The notes under the pieces: model-generated
What the model saw: the letters and a program-made list of their open reading frames with translations, nothing else
Database searches by the model: none
Told to the model about the DNA's origin: nothing
Assembly: GCA_019636615.1 (NCBI GenBank)
Contig: JAHBXF010000002.1
Coordinates: 188,001 to 252,000 of the forward strand
Length of the DNA stretch: 64,000 nucleotides
From: Phycisphaeraceae bacterium
Lineage (GTDB): Bacteria; Planctomycetota; Phycisphaerae; Phycisphaerales; UBA1924
Reading direction: 5' to 3'
Made by a program: the position numbers and the translations under genes
Part shown: in pieces, positions 50,550 through 60,443 of the stretch
Layout: every line of letters starts with the position of its first letter
Numbering within the stretch: position 1 is the stretch's first letter

Positions 50550-53214
50550 GTCTCCGGCCTCTTCAGCCCCTTCCGTGGCCGCCTCGCGCGTCAAAGGCAC
50601 GTGCTGTGGTCGATGCGCCGAGCCCCCCGCCCCGCACAACGACGCACACGCCCGGCCCTCAGCGCAGCCACCACCCGTGGCCACGCCCAGAGTGAGCACG
50701 GGGTGCTGTCAAAGCGGTAGGGGCGTTGCCGACAGCCGCGGCACGGCGCAAGATGCGAACGCACGCGGGGGTTGTTGTGGGGGTGGGGCACAGTCGCACG
50801 CCGCCACCACAGTTGCCCGTGAAGCCGCCGCCCCTGGCCCGGGTTCCCCCTGCTGCGCAAGCCCGTTGCGCTCACAGATTCAAGACGCCTTCGCCGCCGC
50901 GCCCGCCCTGCCCCCCCGCGCTGGCCCAGCGCCCTCCTCCGACCTCAACTCGCTAAACCGCTACGACGATCCCGCTTTCCGCGAGGCGTTCGTGCGAGAC
51001 CTCGGCGGCCCCATGCGCGAGGCCCAACTCGCCCTCGAAGGCGTCAAGTGTGTGCAGTGTGTGGGCATCATCGAAGGGTTGCCCCGGCTGCTCAAGGGTG
51101 TCATCGAAGCCCGCCTCGACATGCGCCGCGCCGTGGTGCGTCTGCGCTGGAACAACGACGCCGTCGCCCTCTCAAACATCGTCGGCACCCTCGCCGGGCT
51201 CGGCTACACCGCCCACCCGCTGCGGCAAGACGAGAAAGCCCTGGCCCGCAAGCAGGAAGACCGCACCTGGCTCATGCGCCTCGCCGTCGCCGCCGCGTGC
51301 TCGGGCAACGCCATGCTCTTCTCCCTGGCGCTCTACGCGGGCCTCTTCACCGAGATGGACCCCTCCCACAAGCGCCTCTTCGAGTGGGCCAACGTCCTTG
51401 TCACGCTCGTCTCCCTCGCCTGGCCCGGCGCGGTCTTCTTCCGCAGCGCGTGGGCCGCCATCATCGCGCGACGCGCCCACATCGACGTGCCCATCGCCCT
51501 CGCACTCGCCGCCGGCGGCATCTGGAGCGTCGTCACCATCGTGCGCGGCCACGGCGATGTCTACGGCGACACCGTCACCGTGCTGGTCTTCGCGCTCCTG
51601 GTCGGCCGCTTCCTGCAGCACCGGCAGCAGCGATGGACCGCCGACTCGGTCGAACTCCTCTACTCGCTCATGCCCGCCCGCGCCAGGCGCATCCTCCCTT
51701 CCGGCGAGGTCGAAGTCATCGAGTCGCACGCCCTTGCCGTCGGCGACACGGTCGAGGTGCGCGCCGGCGAATCTTTCCCCGCAGACGGCGATGTTCTGCA
51801 CGGCCGCTCCAGCGTTGACCAGTCATTCCTCACCGGCGAATCTCGCCCCGTCTCGGTGACACGCGACGATCATGTCCACGCCGGCGCGCTCAACATCTCC
51901 GCCACGCTGCATGTCGCCGTCTCCGCCTGCGGACAGCAAACCCGCGTGGCCCGCCTCATGCGCCTCGTCGAAGAAAGTTCTGGCCGGCGCGCTCCCATCC
52001 TCGCCTTCGCAGACCGCGCCGCCTCCTGGTTTGTCGTGGGCATGCTCGCCCTCGCCGCCCTCACGCTCGCCGTCTGGTGGTCTTCGGGTGTCGGCGTCGC
52101 CGTCGAGCACGCCATCGCCCTGCTCATCGTCACCTGCCCCTGCGCCCTGGGTATCGCCACGCCCATCACCCTCAGCGCCGCCATCGGCAAGGCCGCGCGC
52201 CGCGGCATTCTCATCAAGGGCGGCGACGCCATCCAGAAACTCTCCACACCTTCACGCATCTTCCTCGACAAAACCGGCACACTCACGCACGGCGAACTCT
52301 CCCTCCTCGCCTGGCACGGCGACGACACCCTTGTCCCGGTCGTCGCCGCGATTGAAGCCCACTCCAACCACCCCGCCGCCAGGGCGCTGGCCGCCCTCGC
52401 ACCCCAATCCCCTGAACACGGCGATGTTCAAGACCTCGCACAAACCACCGGCGCCGGCATCGCCGCGACCGTCGCCGGTCAGCGCATCACCATCTGCTCA
52501 TGGTCCCACGCCCGTTCCCAGGGCGCCACCATCAACAACGACCTCGCCCAGCGTGCCACCGAAGCGGCCGCAAACGGCAACACGCCGGTCTTCGTCGTGG
52601 TCGATGGTCAGGCAGCCGCGTTGGCCGTGCTGGGCGACCGCGTGCGCGAAGACGCCGCCTCCACGCTCGACGCCATCCGGCGCGACGGGTGGCGCGTGGG
52701 CATGCTCTCGGGCGATCACCCCGGCGTGGTCGCCGCGGTCGCCGGTGCGCTGCGCATCGCGCCGCAAGACGCCGTCGGCGAAGCCTCGCCCGAAGACAAA
52801 GTCAGCCGAGTGCGCGAGGCCTCGGCCCAGTCCACCGTCGTCATGGTGGGTGATGGTGTCAACGACGCCGCCGCCCTCGCCGCCGCCGATGTCGGCATCG
52901 CCGTGCACGGCGGGGCCGAGGCCAGCCTCGCCGCCGCGGATATCTACCTCTCACAGCCCGGCGTCGACGGCATCAAAGACCTCATCGACGCCAGCGCGCG
53001 AACCATGCACGTCATCCGCCGCGGCCTCTACATCTCGGCCATCTACAACATCACAGCCGGCGGGCTGGCCCTCGCCGGGCTGATGAACCCCATCCTCGCG
53101 GCGCTCGTCATGCCCGCCAGTTCGCTCACGGTCACCATCATCGCGCTGCGCTCGCGTACCTTTGATCCTCCCAAGCGAGCCGTGCCCACGCGCCACGCAC
53201 CCACCAACCCCTAG
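50539..53214 (+). CDS. ccoI: CcoI/CopA2-like copper-translocating P-type ATPase with Cys-rich N-terminus
   Basis: Pumps copper across the membrane for the oxidase. It is 891 residues from the ATG at 50539, which overlaps the previous stop. A metal-binding HMA domain lies near 160-225 ([14 protein letters not shown]). The pump follows with [14 protein letters not shown], the membrane metal site [11 protein letters not shown] (about 533), phosphorylated Asp in DKTGTLTHG (about 577), the HP-type SNHPAARAL and [10 protein letters not shown] (about 770). Unusually, the first 125 residues have several Cys clusters (GTCCGRC, TGCCQ, GGCCGGG, SPCCAS) in a Pro/Ala-rich stretch. If that stretch is not translated, the start lies further down, but no better start is seen before the HMA domain. 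Confidence 0.9.
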   Translation: MPLESPASSAPSVAASRVKGTCCGRCAEPPAPHNDAHARPSAQPPPVATPRVSTGCCQSGRGVADSRGTAQDANARGGCCGGGAQSHAATTVAREAAAPGPGSPCCASPLRSQIQDAFAAAPALPPRAGPAPSSDLNSLNRYDDPAFREAFVRDLGGPMREAQLALEGVKCVQCVGIIEGLPRLLKGVIEARLDMRRAVVRLRWNNDAVALSNIVGTLAGLGYTAHPLRQDEKALARKQEDRTWLMRLAVAAACSGNAMLFSLALYAGLFTEMDPSHKRLFEWANVLVTLVSLAWPGAVFFRSAWAAIIARRAHIDVPIALALAAGGIWSVVTIVRGHGDVYGDTVTVLVFALLVGRFLQHRQQRWTADSVELLYSLMPARARRILPSGEVEVIESHALAVGDTVEVRAGESFPADGDVLHGRSSVDQSFLTGESRPVSVTRDDHVHAGALNISATLHVAVSACGQQTRVARLMRLVEESSGRRAPILAFADRAASWFVVGMLALAALTLAVWWSSGVGVAVEHAIALLIVTCPCALGIATPITLSAAIGKAARRGILIKGGDAIQKLSTPSRIFLDKTGTLTHGELSLLAWHGDDTLVPVVAAIEAHSNHPAARALAALAPQSPEHGDVQDLAQTTGAGIAATVAGQRITICSWSHARSQGATINNDLAQRATEAAANGNTPVFVVVDGQAAALAVLGDRVREDAASTLDAIRRDGWRVGMLSGDHPGVVAAVAGALRIAPQDAVGEASPEDKVSRVREASAQSTVVMVGDGVNDAAALAAADVGIAVHGGAEASLAAADIYLSQPGVDGIKDLIDASARTMHVIRRGLYISAIYNITAGGLALAGLMNPILAALVMPASSLTVTIIALRSRTFDPPKRAVPTRHAPTNP

Positions 53215-53227
53215 AGAGTGCGGCACC

Positions 53228-53500
53228 ATGAGCGTTCTTTTCATCGTCGTTCCCATCGCGCTCATCCTCGCCGGCTTCGGCGTCGCCGCCTGCATCTGGG
53301 CCATCCGCCAAGGCCAATACGACGACGCCGACACCCCCGCCGCGCGAATCCTGTTCGAAGACAACGACCCGGTCTCCATGCAGGCCCGCCTCACACAGGC
53401 TCCGCCCACCGGCGTGCCCATGCCCCCCGCCCCCAGCACCCCCAGCACCCCCAGCACCCCCAGCACCCCGCCTGAACCCCCCCGCGCCACAGACGCGTAG
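53228..53500 (+). CDS. ccoS: CcoS, cbb3 oxidase maturation protein
   Basis: A 90-residue protein with one helix ([23 protein letters not shown]) and the CcoS signature [19 protein letters not shown]. CcoS is needed for cofactor insertion into cbb3 oxidase. The C-terminus is extended by a Pro/Thr/Ser tail made by a short DNA repeat. It starts 14 bases after ccoI and closes the cluster. Confidence 0.9.
   Translation: MSVLFIVVPIALILAGFGVAACIWAIRQGQYDDADTPAARILFEDNDPVSMQARLTQAPPTGVPMPPAPSTPSTPSTPSTPPEPPRATDA
53432..53467 (+). repeat. Four tandem copies of a 9-base unit in ccoS
   Basis: CCCAGCACC occurs four times in a row without mismatch, coding for Pro-Ser-Thr repeats in the C-terminal tail of CcoS. 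Copy number could vary by slippage; the unit keeps the frame. Confidence 0.9.
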
Positions 53501-53545
53501 GCCGCCGCCGCGTCGCGCCGCGCCCTCCATCCCCTACAGTGGGAA

Positions 53546-54103
53546 ATGTCCATCAGTGGTTCAGCCTACCCGGTTTCCCGCAGCAGCGGCCAGTGCGCTG
53601 CCTCCGGCCGCGTTTTCGCCGAAGGCGAGCACTTCGTCGCCACGCTCTGCGAACGCCCCGAGCCCTCGGCCCCGCTCGAACGCGTCGATTTCTCCCTCGA
53701 AGCCTGGGAGGGTGGACACCGCCCCGCGCCACCCCTGGCCCTCTTCGCTGTCTGGCGCTCGGCCTATCAATCCCGCCCGCCCACCAGAAAAAGCCTCCTT
53801 TCAGACGATGAACTCGTCGACCTCTTCGAAAACCTCGCCGCCGCGACCGACCCCAAGCAACTCGCCTTCCGCTATGTGCTCGCGCTCCTGCTGGTGCGCA
53901 AGCGCCTGCTCCGCCTTGTCTCTCAGCGTTCGGCGCGGGTCGATCAACCCGGCGCGCTCCTGGTCCACCCCAGAGGCACACCCCCCGAGACACCCCCGAT
54001 CGAAGTCCTCGACCCCGGCATCGACGAGGCCGCCACCGCCGACATCATCGAGCAGGTGGGCCAGTTGATCGTCCTCGACGACAACACCCCGGGCGCTCCC
54101 TGA
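53546..54103 (+). CDS. Hypothetical protein with short Cys motif
   Basis: A 185-residue soluble protein. The start of the chain (SSGQCAASGRVFAEGEHFVATLCE) looks like half of a small zinc-binding domain, with Cys about 20 residues apart. A helical middle (DDELVDLFENLAAATDPKQLAFRYVLALLLVRKRLLRLV) follows, then an acidic end. Similar proteins follow cbb3-like clusters in planctomycetes to my recollection, but I cannot assign a function. Confidence 0.6.
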   Translation: MSISGSAYPVSRSSGQCAASGRVFAEGEHFVATLCERPEPSAPLERVDFSLEAWEGGHRPAPPLALFAVWRSAYQSRPPTRKSLLSDDELVDLFENLAAATDPKQLAFRYVLALLLVRKRLLRLVSQRSARVDQPGALLVHPRGTPPETPPIEVLDPGIDEAATADIIEQVGQLIVLDDNTPGAP

Positions 54104-54130
54104 CGCCACGCCCTCACCCCAGCGCACGAC

Positions 54131-55048
54131 ATGCACCACACCCTCCCGCGATTGCTCCTCGCGCTCGGCGCCTCGCTCTTCATGCTGGCCTTCGGGGCCG
54201 CCTGCTCATCAACGCCCAGGGCACAGCCAAACCCCTGGTTCGAGGCCGACCCCGCCAGCCCCGCCCCCGAGTACGCACGCATCGCCTCGTGGTATAACCA
54301 GCGCATCAACAACCTCACCCGCCTCCAGTCACCCGTCTCGGTCGTCATCGACTCGCGCCGCAACGAAGGGGGCGGCTCGCGCGAACAACTCGAAGGCCTC
54401 CTGTTGGTCCAGCGACCCAGGGAGGTCGCGCTGCGCCTCGACAAACTCAGCCAGGCCGTGGCATACCTGGGCAGCAACGACCACGCCTACTGGTGGATGA
54501 ACCTCGCCGAGAAAACCCCCGTGGTCTATGTCGGCAGCCACCTGCGCGCCCGCAGGCAAGACGCCGAGCGCTTCGGCCTGCCGGTTCACCCCACCGAGTT
54601 CATCGAACTCCTGGGAATCGTTCCCCTGCCCGAAGCGCCCCCCGCCACGCCGGGTGTGCCCCCCGTGGTCTGGAACCGCAGCGGCGATGCCCTCATCCTC
54701 ACGCTCCCGTCGCGCTGGGGCACGCGACGTATCTGGCTCGCGCCACAGACCTTCGACCCCCAGCGCATCGAACTCCGCGCCGACGACGGCACGCTGCACG
54801 CCGCCGCAGACCTCAAACGCCACGTGCCCGTCAACATCGACACCAGCCCGGGCCGCCCCGCACGCATCCCTTCCCAGATCGAACTCTCCATGCCGCAGAG
54901 CAACACCCTGGTCTACCTCATCCTCTCCGAGCCCTCCTCGCCCCGTTCCATCCGCGCCAGGGCCTTCGACCTCGTCCCGCTCATGCAGGCCTACAGCCTC
55001 CGTGAGTTCATCGACCTCGACGCGGGCAAGCCCCCATTCTCGCCATGA
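54131..55048 (+). CDS. Predicted lipoprotein, LolA-like fold possible
   Basis: A 305-residue protein with a clear lipoprotein signal (LALGASLFMLAFGAACSS, Cys at about 26). The mature part reads like the beta-rich shell of LolA/LolB-type lipoproteins (SVVIDSRRNEGG, LEGLLLVQRPREVALRLDKL, WNRSGDALILTLPSRWGTRRIWL, IPSQIELSMPQSNTLVYL). It overlaps the next gene by four bases (ATGA), so the two act together. The role is not known. Confidence 0.68.
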   Translation: MHHTLPRLLLALGASLFMLAFGAACSSTPRAQPNPWFEADPASPAPEYARIASWYNQRINNLTRLQSPVSVVIDSRRNEGGGSREQLEGLLLVQRPREVALRLDKLSQAVAYLGSNDHAYWWMNLAEKTPVVYVGSHLRARRQDAERFGLPVHPTEFIELLGIVPLPEAPPATPGVPPVVWNRSGDALILTLPSRWGTRRIWLAPQTFDPQRIELRADDGTLHAAADLKRHVPVNIDTSPGRPARIPSQIELSMPQSNTLVYLILSEPSSPRSIRARAFDLVPLMQAYSLREFIDLDAGKPPFSP

Positions 55049-56748
55049 CCACGCTCAACGCCCACCAACCCGGGCGCGCGGCCCGTTGCGCCGCCATCCT
55101 CGCGCTCGTCGCGGGCCTGGCCGCCGGCCTCGCCCACGCGCAGAGCCTCGGCGCCGGCTCGCCCACCCACGATCGCCCCGGCTTCTCGCACGCGTGGTTC
55201 GTTTCAAACATCCCCGGCCGCCCCGGCGCCACCGTGTGGCACCTGCCCCCGCCCGAGCAGGAGCGAGGCACTCTGGGCCGCGCGCGCCTGGCCACCACCC
55301 TCCGCCACCCGCCCATCGCCGTCGCCGCCGCAGACCACAAGGTCTACCTCTTCTTCGAAGACCCTTCGGGCGTTCCGCCGCTGCGCCCCAGGCAGGTGCT
55401 ATCGATCGGCGCCACTCGCCAGCCGACCGAAAGCGCCTGGCGCACCGAGCCCTCGGGCCGGTTCGAGGTGCTCCCCTCGCTGCGCGCCGACGGTCGCGTG
55501 GTCGATGCCGTGAGCGCCGCCGGCACCCTCTGGGTGCTCATGCACGCCCTGCGCGACAACGACGCCGACCCGCGCCGCCTCGTGCTGCTGCGATTGCACG
55601 CCGGCGCATGGAAAGAAGTTCCCCTGCCGTCGCAGGCCGCGGCCGCCGCGCGGGCGCACACCACCACTGAAGACGGCGCCGCGGTGCGCCTGGGTGCGCC
55701 GTGGGCGCTGGTGGGCGGGCCAGATCAACTCGGGCTGCACCTGCCCCCAACCCGCGACGATGATCCGCACACGTTCTGGTTCCTCAGCCACGGCATGCCG
55801 ACCGACGGCGATGAAGAGACCTTCGAGTGGTCGGCCGACCAACGCGTGCAGATCGAGGGGTCGCCCCGTGCCCGCACGCGTGCCTTCACCGACCGCGGCG
55901 AACTCTTCATTATCACCGCCCAGGCCGGCGGCGATGCCTCGCTCTGGCGGCTGCCCCTTTCGCCCGAAGCGCGCGCCACCCCGGTGCGTCTGGCCACCGC
56001 CGGCCTGCCCGGGGCAGACTGGGTCGCCATCCCGCGAACGCCCGCGGGGCTGCTCACACTCATCGGCACGCCCCCTTCGGGCGCATCTCCCGGCGAACAA
56101 GGCGCCGCCGGCCGCGCCGCTGTTGATATCTCGCTGCGCACCGGGCGCGTGCTCTACCGCGGGCCGATGGTCGCCGCCAGCCCCATCACCTCGCGAGATT
56201 CCCGGCTCGTCATCACCATCTTCTTTTCGCTCGCCGCCACCGTCGCCCTCTTTGTGCTGCGTCCGCCCGGCGAGCGCGGCGTCGCGCCACTGCCCGCCGG
56301 CGCCTCGATGGCCGGCATGGCGCGGCGGGTCTTCGCCACCGGGGTCGATGGACTCCTGGCCCTGGCCCTCGCCGCGACACTCTCGCGCGTGCCGCTGGCC
56401 GATCTTGCCGCGCAGGATTGGTGGAAGAGCGCGCAGCCCTGGGCCGTGGTGCCCCTGGCCCTCCTGGCGCTCGTCCTCTTTGGCGCGCTGGCCGAGAGCG
56501 CGGGCGGACGAACACCCGGCAAAATGCTCTCCGGGTGCGAGGTTGTCAGCGTCACGCCCGGCGCGGCGACCAACGGCGACTGGGCCCGCCCGCCCTTGGC
56601 GGCCTCGCTGCTGCGGCACGCCATCAAGTGGCTCGTGCCCCTCATCGCCCTGCTCGGGCTCTTTGATCTCTCGCGCCGTCACCGCGGCGATGAATGGGCC
56701 CGCGCCGCCGTCGTGGTGCGCCACCCGCCGATGACAGATGAAGAGTGA
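55045..56748 (+). CDS. Exported protein with C-terminal RDD membrane domain
   Basis: A 567-residue protein. It starts with a signal-type segment (AAILALVAGLAAGLAHAQ) and has a long beta-rich outer region (about 30-385) with propeller-like repeats but no known motif. A membrane helix follows (LVITIFFSLAATVALFVL), then an RDD-family domain of three helices (about 420-560) with the conserved GRTPGKMLSGCEVV segment. RDD domains often occur in transport-like membrane proteins of unclear role. It is translationally coupled to the lipoprotein upstream and ends at a terminator. Confidence 0.75.
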   Translation: MTTLNAHQPGRAARCAAILALVAGLAAGLAHAQSLGAGSPTHDRPGFSHAWFVSNIPGRPGATVWHLPPPEQERGTLGRARLATTLRHPPIAVAAADHKVYLFFEDPSGVPPLRPRQVLSIGATRQPTESAWRTEPSGRFEVLPSLRADGRVVDAVSAAGTLWVLMHALRDNDADPRRLVLLRLHAGAWKEVPLPSQAAAAARAHTTTEDGAAVRLGAPWALVGGPDQLGLHLPPTRDDDPHTFWFLSHGMPTDGDEETFEWSADQRVQIEGSPRARTRAFTDRGELFIITAQAGGDASLWRLPLSPEARATPVRLATAGLPGADWVAIPRTPAGLLTLIGTPPSGASPGEQGAAGRAAVDISLRTGRVLYRGPMVAASPITSRDSRLVITIFFSLAATVALFVLRPPGERGVAPLPAGASMAGMARRVFATGVDGLLALALAATLSRVPLADLAAQDWWKSAQPWAVVPLALLALVLFGALAESAGGRTPGKMLSGCEVVSVTPGAATNGDWARPPLAASLLRHAIKWLVPLIALLGLFDLSRRHRGDEWARAAVVVRHPPMTDEE

Positions 56749-56775
56749 ACACAAGCGAGGGATGGAGAGCGCATG

Positions 56776-56810
56776 AAAAAGGCCCGCTTCGCAGCGGGCC
56801 TTTCGTGTTT
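56776..56810. terminator. Bidirectional rho-independent terminator
   Basis: A 10-bp perfect stem (56778-56787 with 56794-56803) and a 6-base loop lie between the RDD gene and the convergent prepilin-like gene. A-rich left and T-rich right flanks let it work in both directions. Confidence 0.82.
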
Positions 56811-56830
56811 GGTAATGCTCTGACTGGCCC

Positions 56831-57781
56831 TCAGTTCACAAACGGGAAGATCAAGGTATACTTCTCGTTGTTCAGGGCCCGATTGTTGAGGATCACATTA
56901 GGATCTGATGAGTTGGTGATGGGGCCGGGGAAAACCTCGTGGTACGCGGCGTGCCCATCCATAAAGCCCATGGCTGCGCGGTTGATGTCGTCATAGCCGT
57001 TGCGGACTCTGGCGTTCGCATCTGTTTGGTTCGTCACAATGTCTGCCCATTCATCGGCAAGCCAAACCATGCGTGAAGGTTGGAAGGAGTCGGCGATCTT
57101 GAAACGCCTTGTTCCGATCTCGAACCAGTAGTGGAATCGGCTCGGGAAACCTGGAGGTGCGGTAGCAAATCGCGGGTCGTACCGGAGTTGATCGTACCAC
57201 TTGGCCTGCCAGTGGTAACTCGTGCCGACATCTTCGTATGAAGAAATCGCGCCGTTGTTGGCAGCACTATTCGGGAAGGGCCAACTGCGCTGGTGGCTGA
57301 TCTGGTCGCTGGGGTCCTTGAAGACCGGCATGGCGAGGTTGGTGCGGGCCTGATCGGTGCTCTGTAACTGCCCCGGAACCCGTCCGCCCACCAAGTCCGG
57401 GTACAGGTAAATGTTAAGGGGCCGGTTCTCAGCACGGATGTCGTAGAACCCGCCGGCGTACCCCATCCAGAAATTGCTCGAAGGCTTGCCGAAGCCAGAC
57501 CAGGTGCACCACTGCAAGGGGTTGGCAACTTGGAACGTTGTTTGATTAAGCGCCGGGATGATCGGCAGGTAGCCCTTCTGGTCTGCCTGATAGACGGCAC
57601 CCGCCTGAGCGATGGACCGGATGTTTGTCATGGACACAACCAGACGCCCCGCCTTGCGTGCCTTGCCCAGGGCGGGCAAGAGCAGGCCGATGAGCAGCGC
57701 GATGATGGCGATGACCACCAGCAACTCGATGAGCGTGAAGCCACGCTTGCGGGGTAGATTTGTGAGATGCGACAGTTTCAT
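56831..57781 (-). CDS. Prepilin-like protein with N-methylation motif
   Basis: A 316-residue pseudopilin-type protein. The leader LPRKRG is cut by prepilin peptidase before FTLIELLVVIAIIALLIGLLLPAL, whose Glu at +5 is kept; this hydrophobic helix builds the filament core. The large C-terminal domain (about 45-316) matches the planctomycete prepilin group: GFMDGHAAYHEVFP resembles their DGHV-type end motif. Dozens of such paralogues are common per genome. It is divergent from a second member at 59224. Confidence 0.85.
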   Translation of the reverse strand: MKLSHLTNLPRKRGFTLIELLVVIAIIALLIGLLLPALGKARKAGRLVVSMTNIRSIAQAGAVYQADQKGYLPIIPALNQTTFQVANPLQWCTWSGFGKPSSNFWMGYAGGFYDIRAENRPLNIYLYPDLVGGRVPGQLQSTDQARTNLAMPVFKDPSDQISHQRSWPFPNSAANNGAISSYEDVGTSYHWQAKWYDQLRYDPRFATAPPGFPSRFHYWFEIGTRRFKIADSFQPSRMVWLADEWADIVTNQTDANARVRNGYDDINRAAMGFMDGHAAYHEVFPGPITNSSDPNVILNNRALNNEKYTLIFPFVN

Positions 57782-59223
57782 GGCGTCATGGCTCCGTATG
57801 GGCTGGCGGCGATTCAACCGCGAATGGCCGCCCCTTCACACTCTCTGAACTTACGACAAACGTACGTCACCTGTTCTGCTCAAGCAAGAGAAGAGTTCTC
57901 AGTCGAGGGAAATCATCCGGGGCTTCCCCCCGGGCGACCTCCGCACCACCAACGGGGCGATGCCCCGCATTCACCACGATGGGATGTGTCCAACTCACGC
58001 ACCATGCCGGGCGAGAACCGCCGCAGCCGTGGCACCCGCCGCGAAACACAGGCAACGGGTCAACCAACCTCCATCTACCACCAGTCTATCAGAACATCGG
58101 TTCGATTCAAAGCCAATTTTCAGATTCTTGCCCCTGCCCTGCGCGGCCGGCACCTGTGAAAGCATCGGCGGGCGCGGAGCGGCGGCTCTAGAACAGGCCG
58201 CGGCGCGTATCTATTTCATACGCCCCCGCAAGGGGGTTGGTTGCGGTTTTTTCGGTCCTCCGCGGCCGACTCGCGGTTATCGGTCGTGAATGGGGCCAGC
58301 AGTTGACCACCACGGCTTCGCCGTGGCCAGCAGGGTCAAGCCATTCTGTGCAGGCCATCCCAGCATGGGTCTGTGGGTCAGAGCTGGTGGACTGGGCTCG
58401 GCGACGATCGGGGCTTCATTCCCGATTCTTGGTTGAATGTCTGGGCTGCGGCTTCTTCGCCGCGCAGCGGCGGGGCTAAGGTGATCTCAATCGTGCCGCG
58501 CTGCCCGTGACCGTGGCCTGAAATGCCAAAGCCCACTGAAGCGGGCACCAATACCCCGTCGCATTCCCACCGGGTCCGGCTCCCGAAACGGTACCACCTC
58601 CGCGCCTCCAACCCTCGCATTTCAACCTTGACCATTCCCAATCCACAACTGCGATGCCTCCGCGTTCAGCATCTGTCCGGCACAAAATCTTGCACGTCCG
58701 GCAACCTTTGGGCTTGCACTCCGTATCTTCCCTTGGTATAGTGAAAGTGTTGGAACTCGCGCAGGCAGGCTGCGTGGCAGATCCGCGTGTGAGTGGCTTT
58801 CCATTTTCATGCACTGATGGTGGCCTGTGAGCCACCGCCTTGATTCCCGGTCATATGGGGATCTCCAGTACCTGCCGACATCCCGAAAGGCCGCCAAAGC
58901 CGAACATTCACCCTGCGGGCGTCGTGTGACGACCGGCCCGTGGGGAAGGCAACGGCGGCCGAATCCAGGTTCCGGGTCTTCATGCCCGAGCCTGAGCAGT
59001 CGGTAGTGTGGCCGCAACAACATCGCGCGGCGGCATCTTCCTCTCCCCGGCGGGCGCGCGTCCGGGGGTTTCAAGAGGTTGGGCCGCGGGGCGATGCGGG
59101 CGCGGCAGAACTGGTCGTCACATTGTTCCGGCAGGTGCTTCGGCCCCCGTGTGGGGTGCCGCGGGCCACGCCGGCGGCGGGTCGGCTTGCCCGGCCCGGC
59201 CGAATGTTCATGGAGAACACCAC
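57782..59223. other. Long non-coding region between divergent prepilin-like genes
   Basis: About 1.44 kb with no supportable gene on either strand. It holds several hairpins: a perfect CCCCC-GCAA-GGGGG stem (58223-58236) followed by TTTTTT at 58247, a nested stem with arms TTGACC and CCACGGC in 58303-58340, and GGTGGC-CTGTGA-GCCACC near 58823-58840. A promoter-like pair lies at 58714-58742. A small RNA or a structured leader of the 59224 gene is possible. Confidence 0.45.
58714..58742 (+). promoter_or_regulatory. Possible sigma-70 promoter upstream of the second prepilin-like gene
   Basis: TTGCAC (58714-58719), a 17-base spacer and TATAGT (58737-58742). The -10 box matches five of six bases, the -35 box three. 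If used for the 59224 gene, the leader would be about 470 bases long. Confidence 0.35.
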
Positions 59224-60210
59224 ATGAAGTCTCGCAAGGCGTTCACGCTCATCGAGTTGCTGGTGGTCATCGCGATTATCGCGCTGCTCATCGGCATCCT
59301 CCTCCCCGCCCTTGGTAAGGCCCGCGCTTCGGCCCGCCAGATCAAGGACAGCACCCAGATCCGTGGCGTGCACCAGGGCATGGTTCTTTTCGCTCAGAAC
59401 AACAGCGACAACTACCCCACCCCCAGCACTCTTGACCGTTCTGGTACAACCGTTGGACCCGCCAACACGCCGTCTATCCAGAAAGACCTGCCCCGCCACA
59501 TCCTCTCCATCCTCATCTACAACGGCTTCTTCTCTCCCGAACTCGCCGTGAGCCCCGCCGAGGCCAACGGCAGCGTGAAGATCTACGACAAGTACCAGTA
59601 CTCCGAGCCCCAGGGCGCAATTTCTGGCGACAAGAAACTGGCCCTGTGGGACCCGGCTTTCAAGGCCACCCCGCGTGACGCGAACATCGGCCAGAACACC
59701 GATGCCATCGGCGGCTCCTCCTACGCCATCTCCCCCCCCTTCGGCAACCGCCGCGTCCGCTGGCAGAACACCTTCTCGGCCACCGAGGCGGTGATCGGTA
59801 ACCGCGGCCCGGGCTACACCCTGGGTTCCGGCAGCCCCGCTGCCTGGGCGCTCATGAGCAACGCCCCGAACGAGACGAGCAACACCGAAGGCGGCGTTGG
59901 CTCGAACACACTGCTCATCCACGGCGGCCGCACCACCTGGTCGGGCAACATCGGCTACAACGACAACCACGTCAACTTCGAAACCCGCCCTGACCCCGAG
60001 ACCCTCCCCTTCACCTTCAACAACCTGCCCGCCAACCAGCGCTCGCAGTTTGACAACCTCTTTGTCAACGAGAACGACAACACCCGCGCGAAGGATCCCA
60101 GCGATCTCTCCGGCGTCGGCGTGAACAACACCAACAACTACCTCCGCTCCTGGCACACCGTCAACGGCAGCGGCCTGAACTTCACCTCCATCGTTCCCTG
60201 GTACGACTGA
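59224..60210 (+). CDS. Prepilin-like protein with N-methylation motif
   Basis: A 328-residue pseudopilin-type protein; ATG with GGAGA upstream. The leader MKSRKA is followed by FTLIELLVVIAIIALLIGILLPALGKARASARQIKD, almost the same as in the divergent gene at 56831-57781. The C-terminal region has many Asn, Thr and Gly (SGVGVNNTNNYLRSWHTVNGSG) and no enzyme motif. It ends before a strong terminator. Function in a type II secretion or pilus-like system is assumed from the family. Confidence 0.85.
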   Translation: MKSRKAFTLIELLVVIAIIALLIGILLPALGKARASARQIKDSTQIRGVHQGMVLFAQNNSDNYPTPSTLDRSGTTVGPANTPSIQKDLPRHILSILIYNGFFSPELAVSPAEANGSVKIYDKYQYSEPQGAISGDKKLALWDPAFKATPRDANIGQNTDAIGGSSYAISPPFGNRRVRWQNTFSATEAVIGNRGPGYTLGSGSPAAWALMSNAPNETSNTEGGVGSNTLLIHGGRTTWSGNIGYNDNHVNFETRPDPETLPFTFNNLPANQRSQFDNLFVNENDNTRAKDPSDLSGVGVNNTNNYLRSWHTVNGSGLNFTSIVPWYD

Positions 60211-60326
60211 TCAACCCTTCCGAGGGTTCCTCGGCCCACGGCCGAGCCCTCCGCAGGGCCACATCAGCGGGGCGCACACTGAAAAGTATCTCGCCCCGTG
60301 GGTTTGGTGATACGTGAAACAACCGC

Positions 60327-60361
60327 AAGGCCCGGGCTCTCAAGCCCGGGCCTTGTTTTTC
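60327..60361 (+). terminator. Rho-independent terminator of the prepilin-like gene
   Basis: A 13-bp perfect stem (60327-60339 with 60344-60356), a CTCA loop and TTTTTC follow. It stands about 115 bases after the stop codon and before the helicase gene. Confidence 0.85.
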
Positions 60362-60443
60362 AGGGTGTGCGTGCGTCTGCCGCGGACATTTCGCGCGTGA
60401 CGCGGCGTGCGATGGCGCGCGGGCGTGTACCCTCCCTTCACGA

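Noticed and set aside
53432-53467. CRISPR-like repeat array
   Set aside because: Nine-base units without spacers inside a coding region; a plain tandem repeat.
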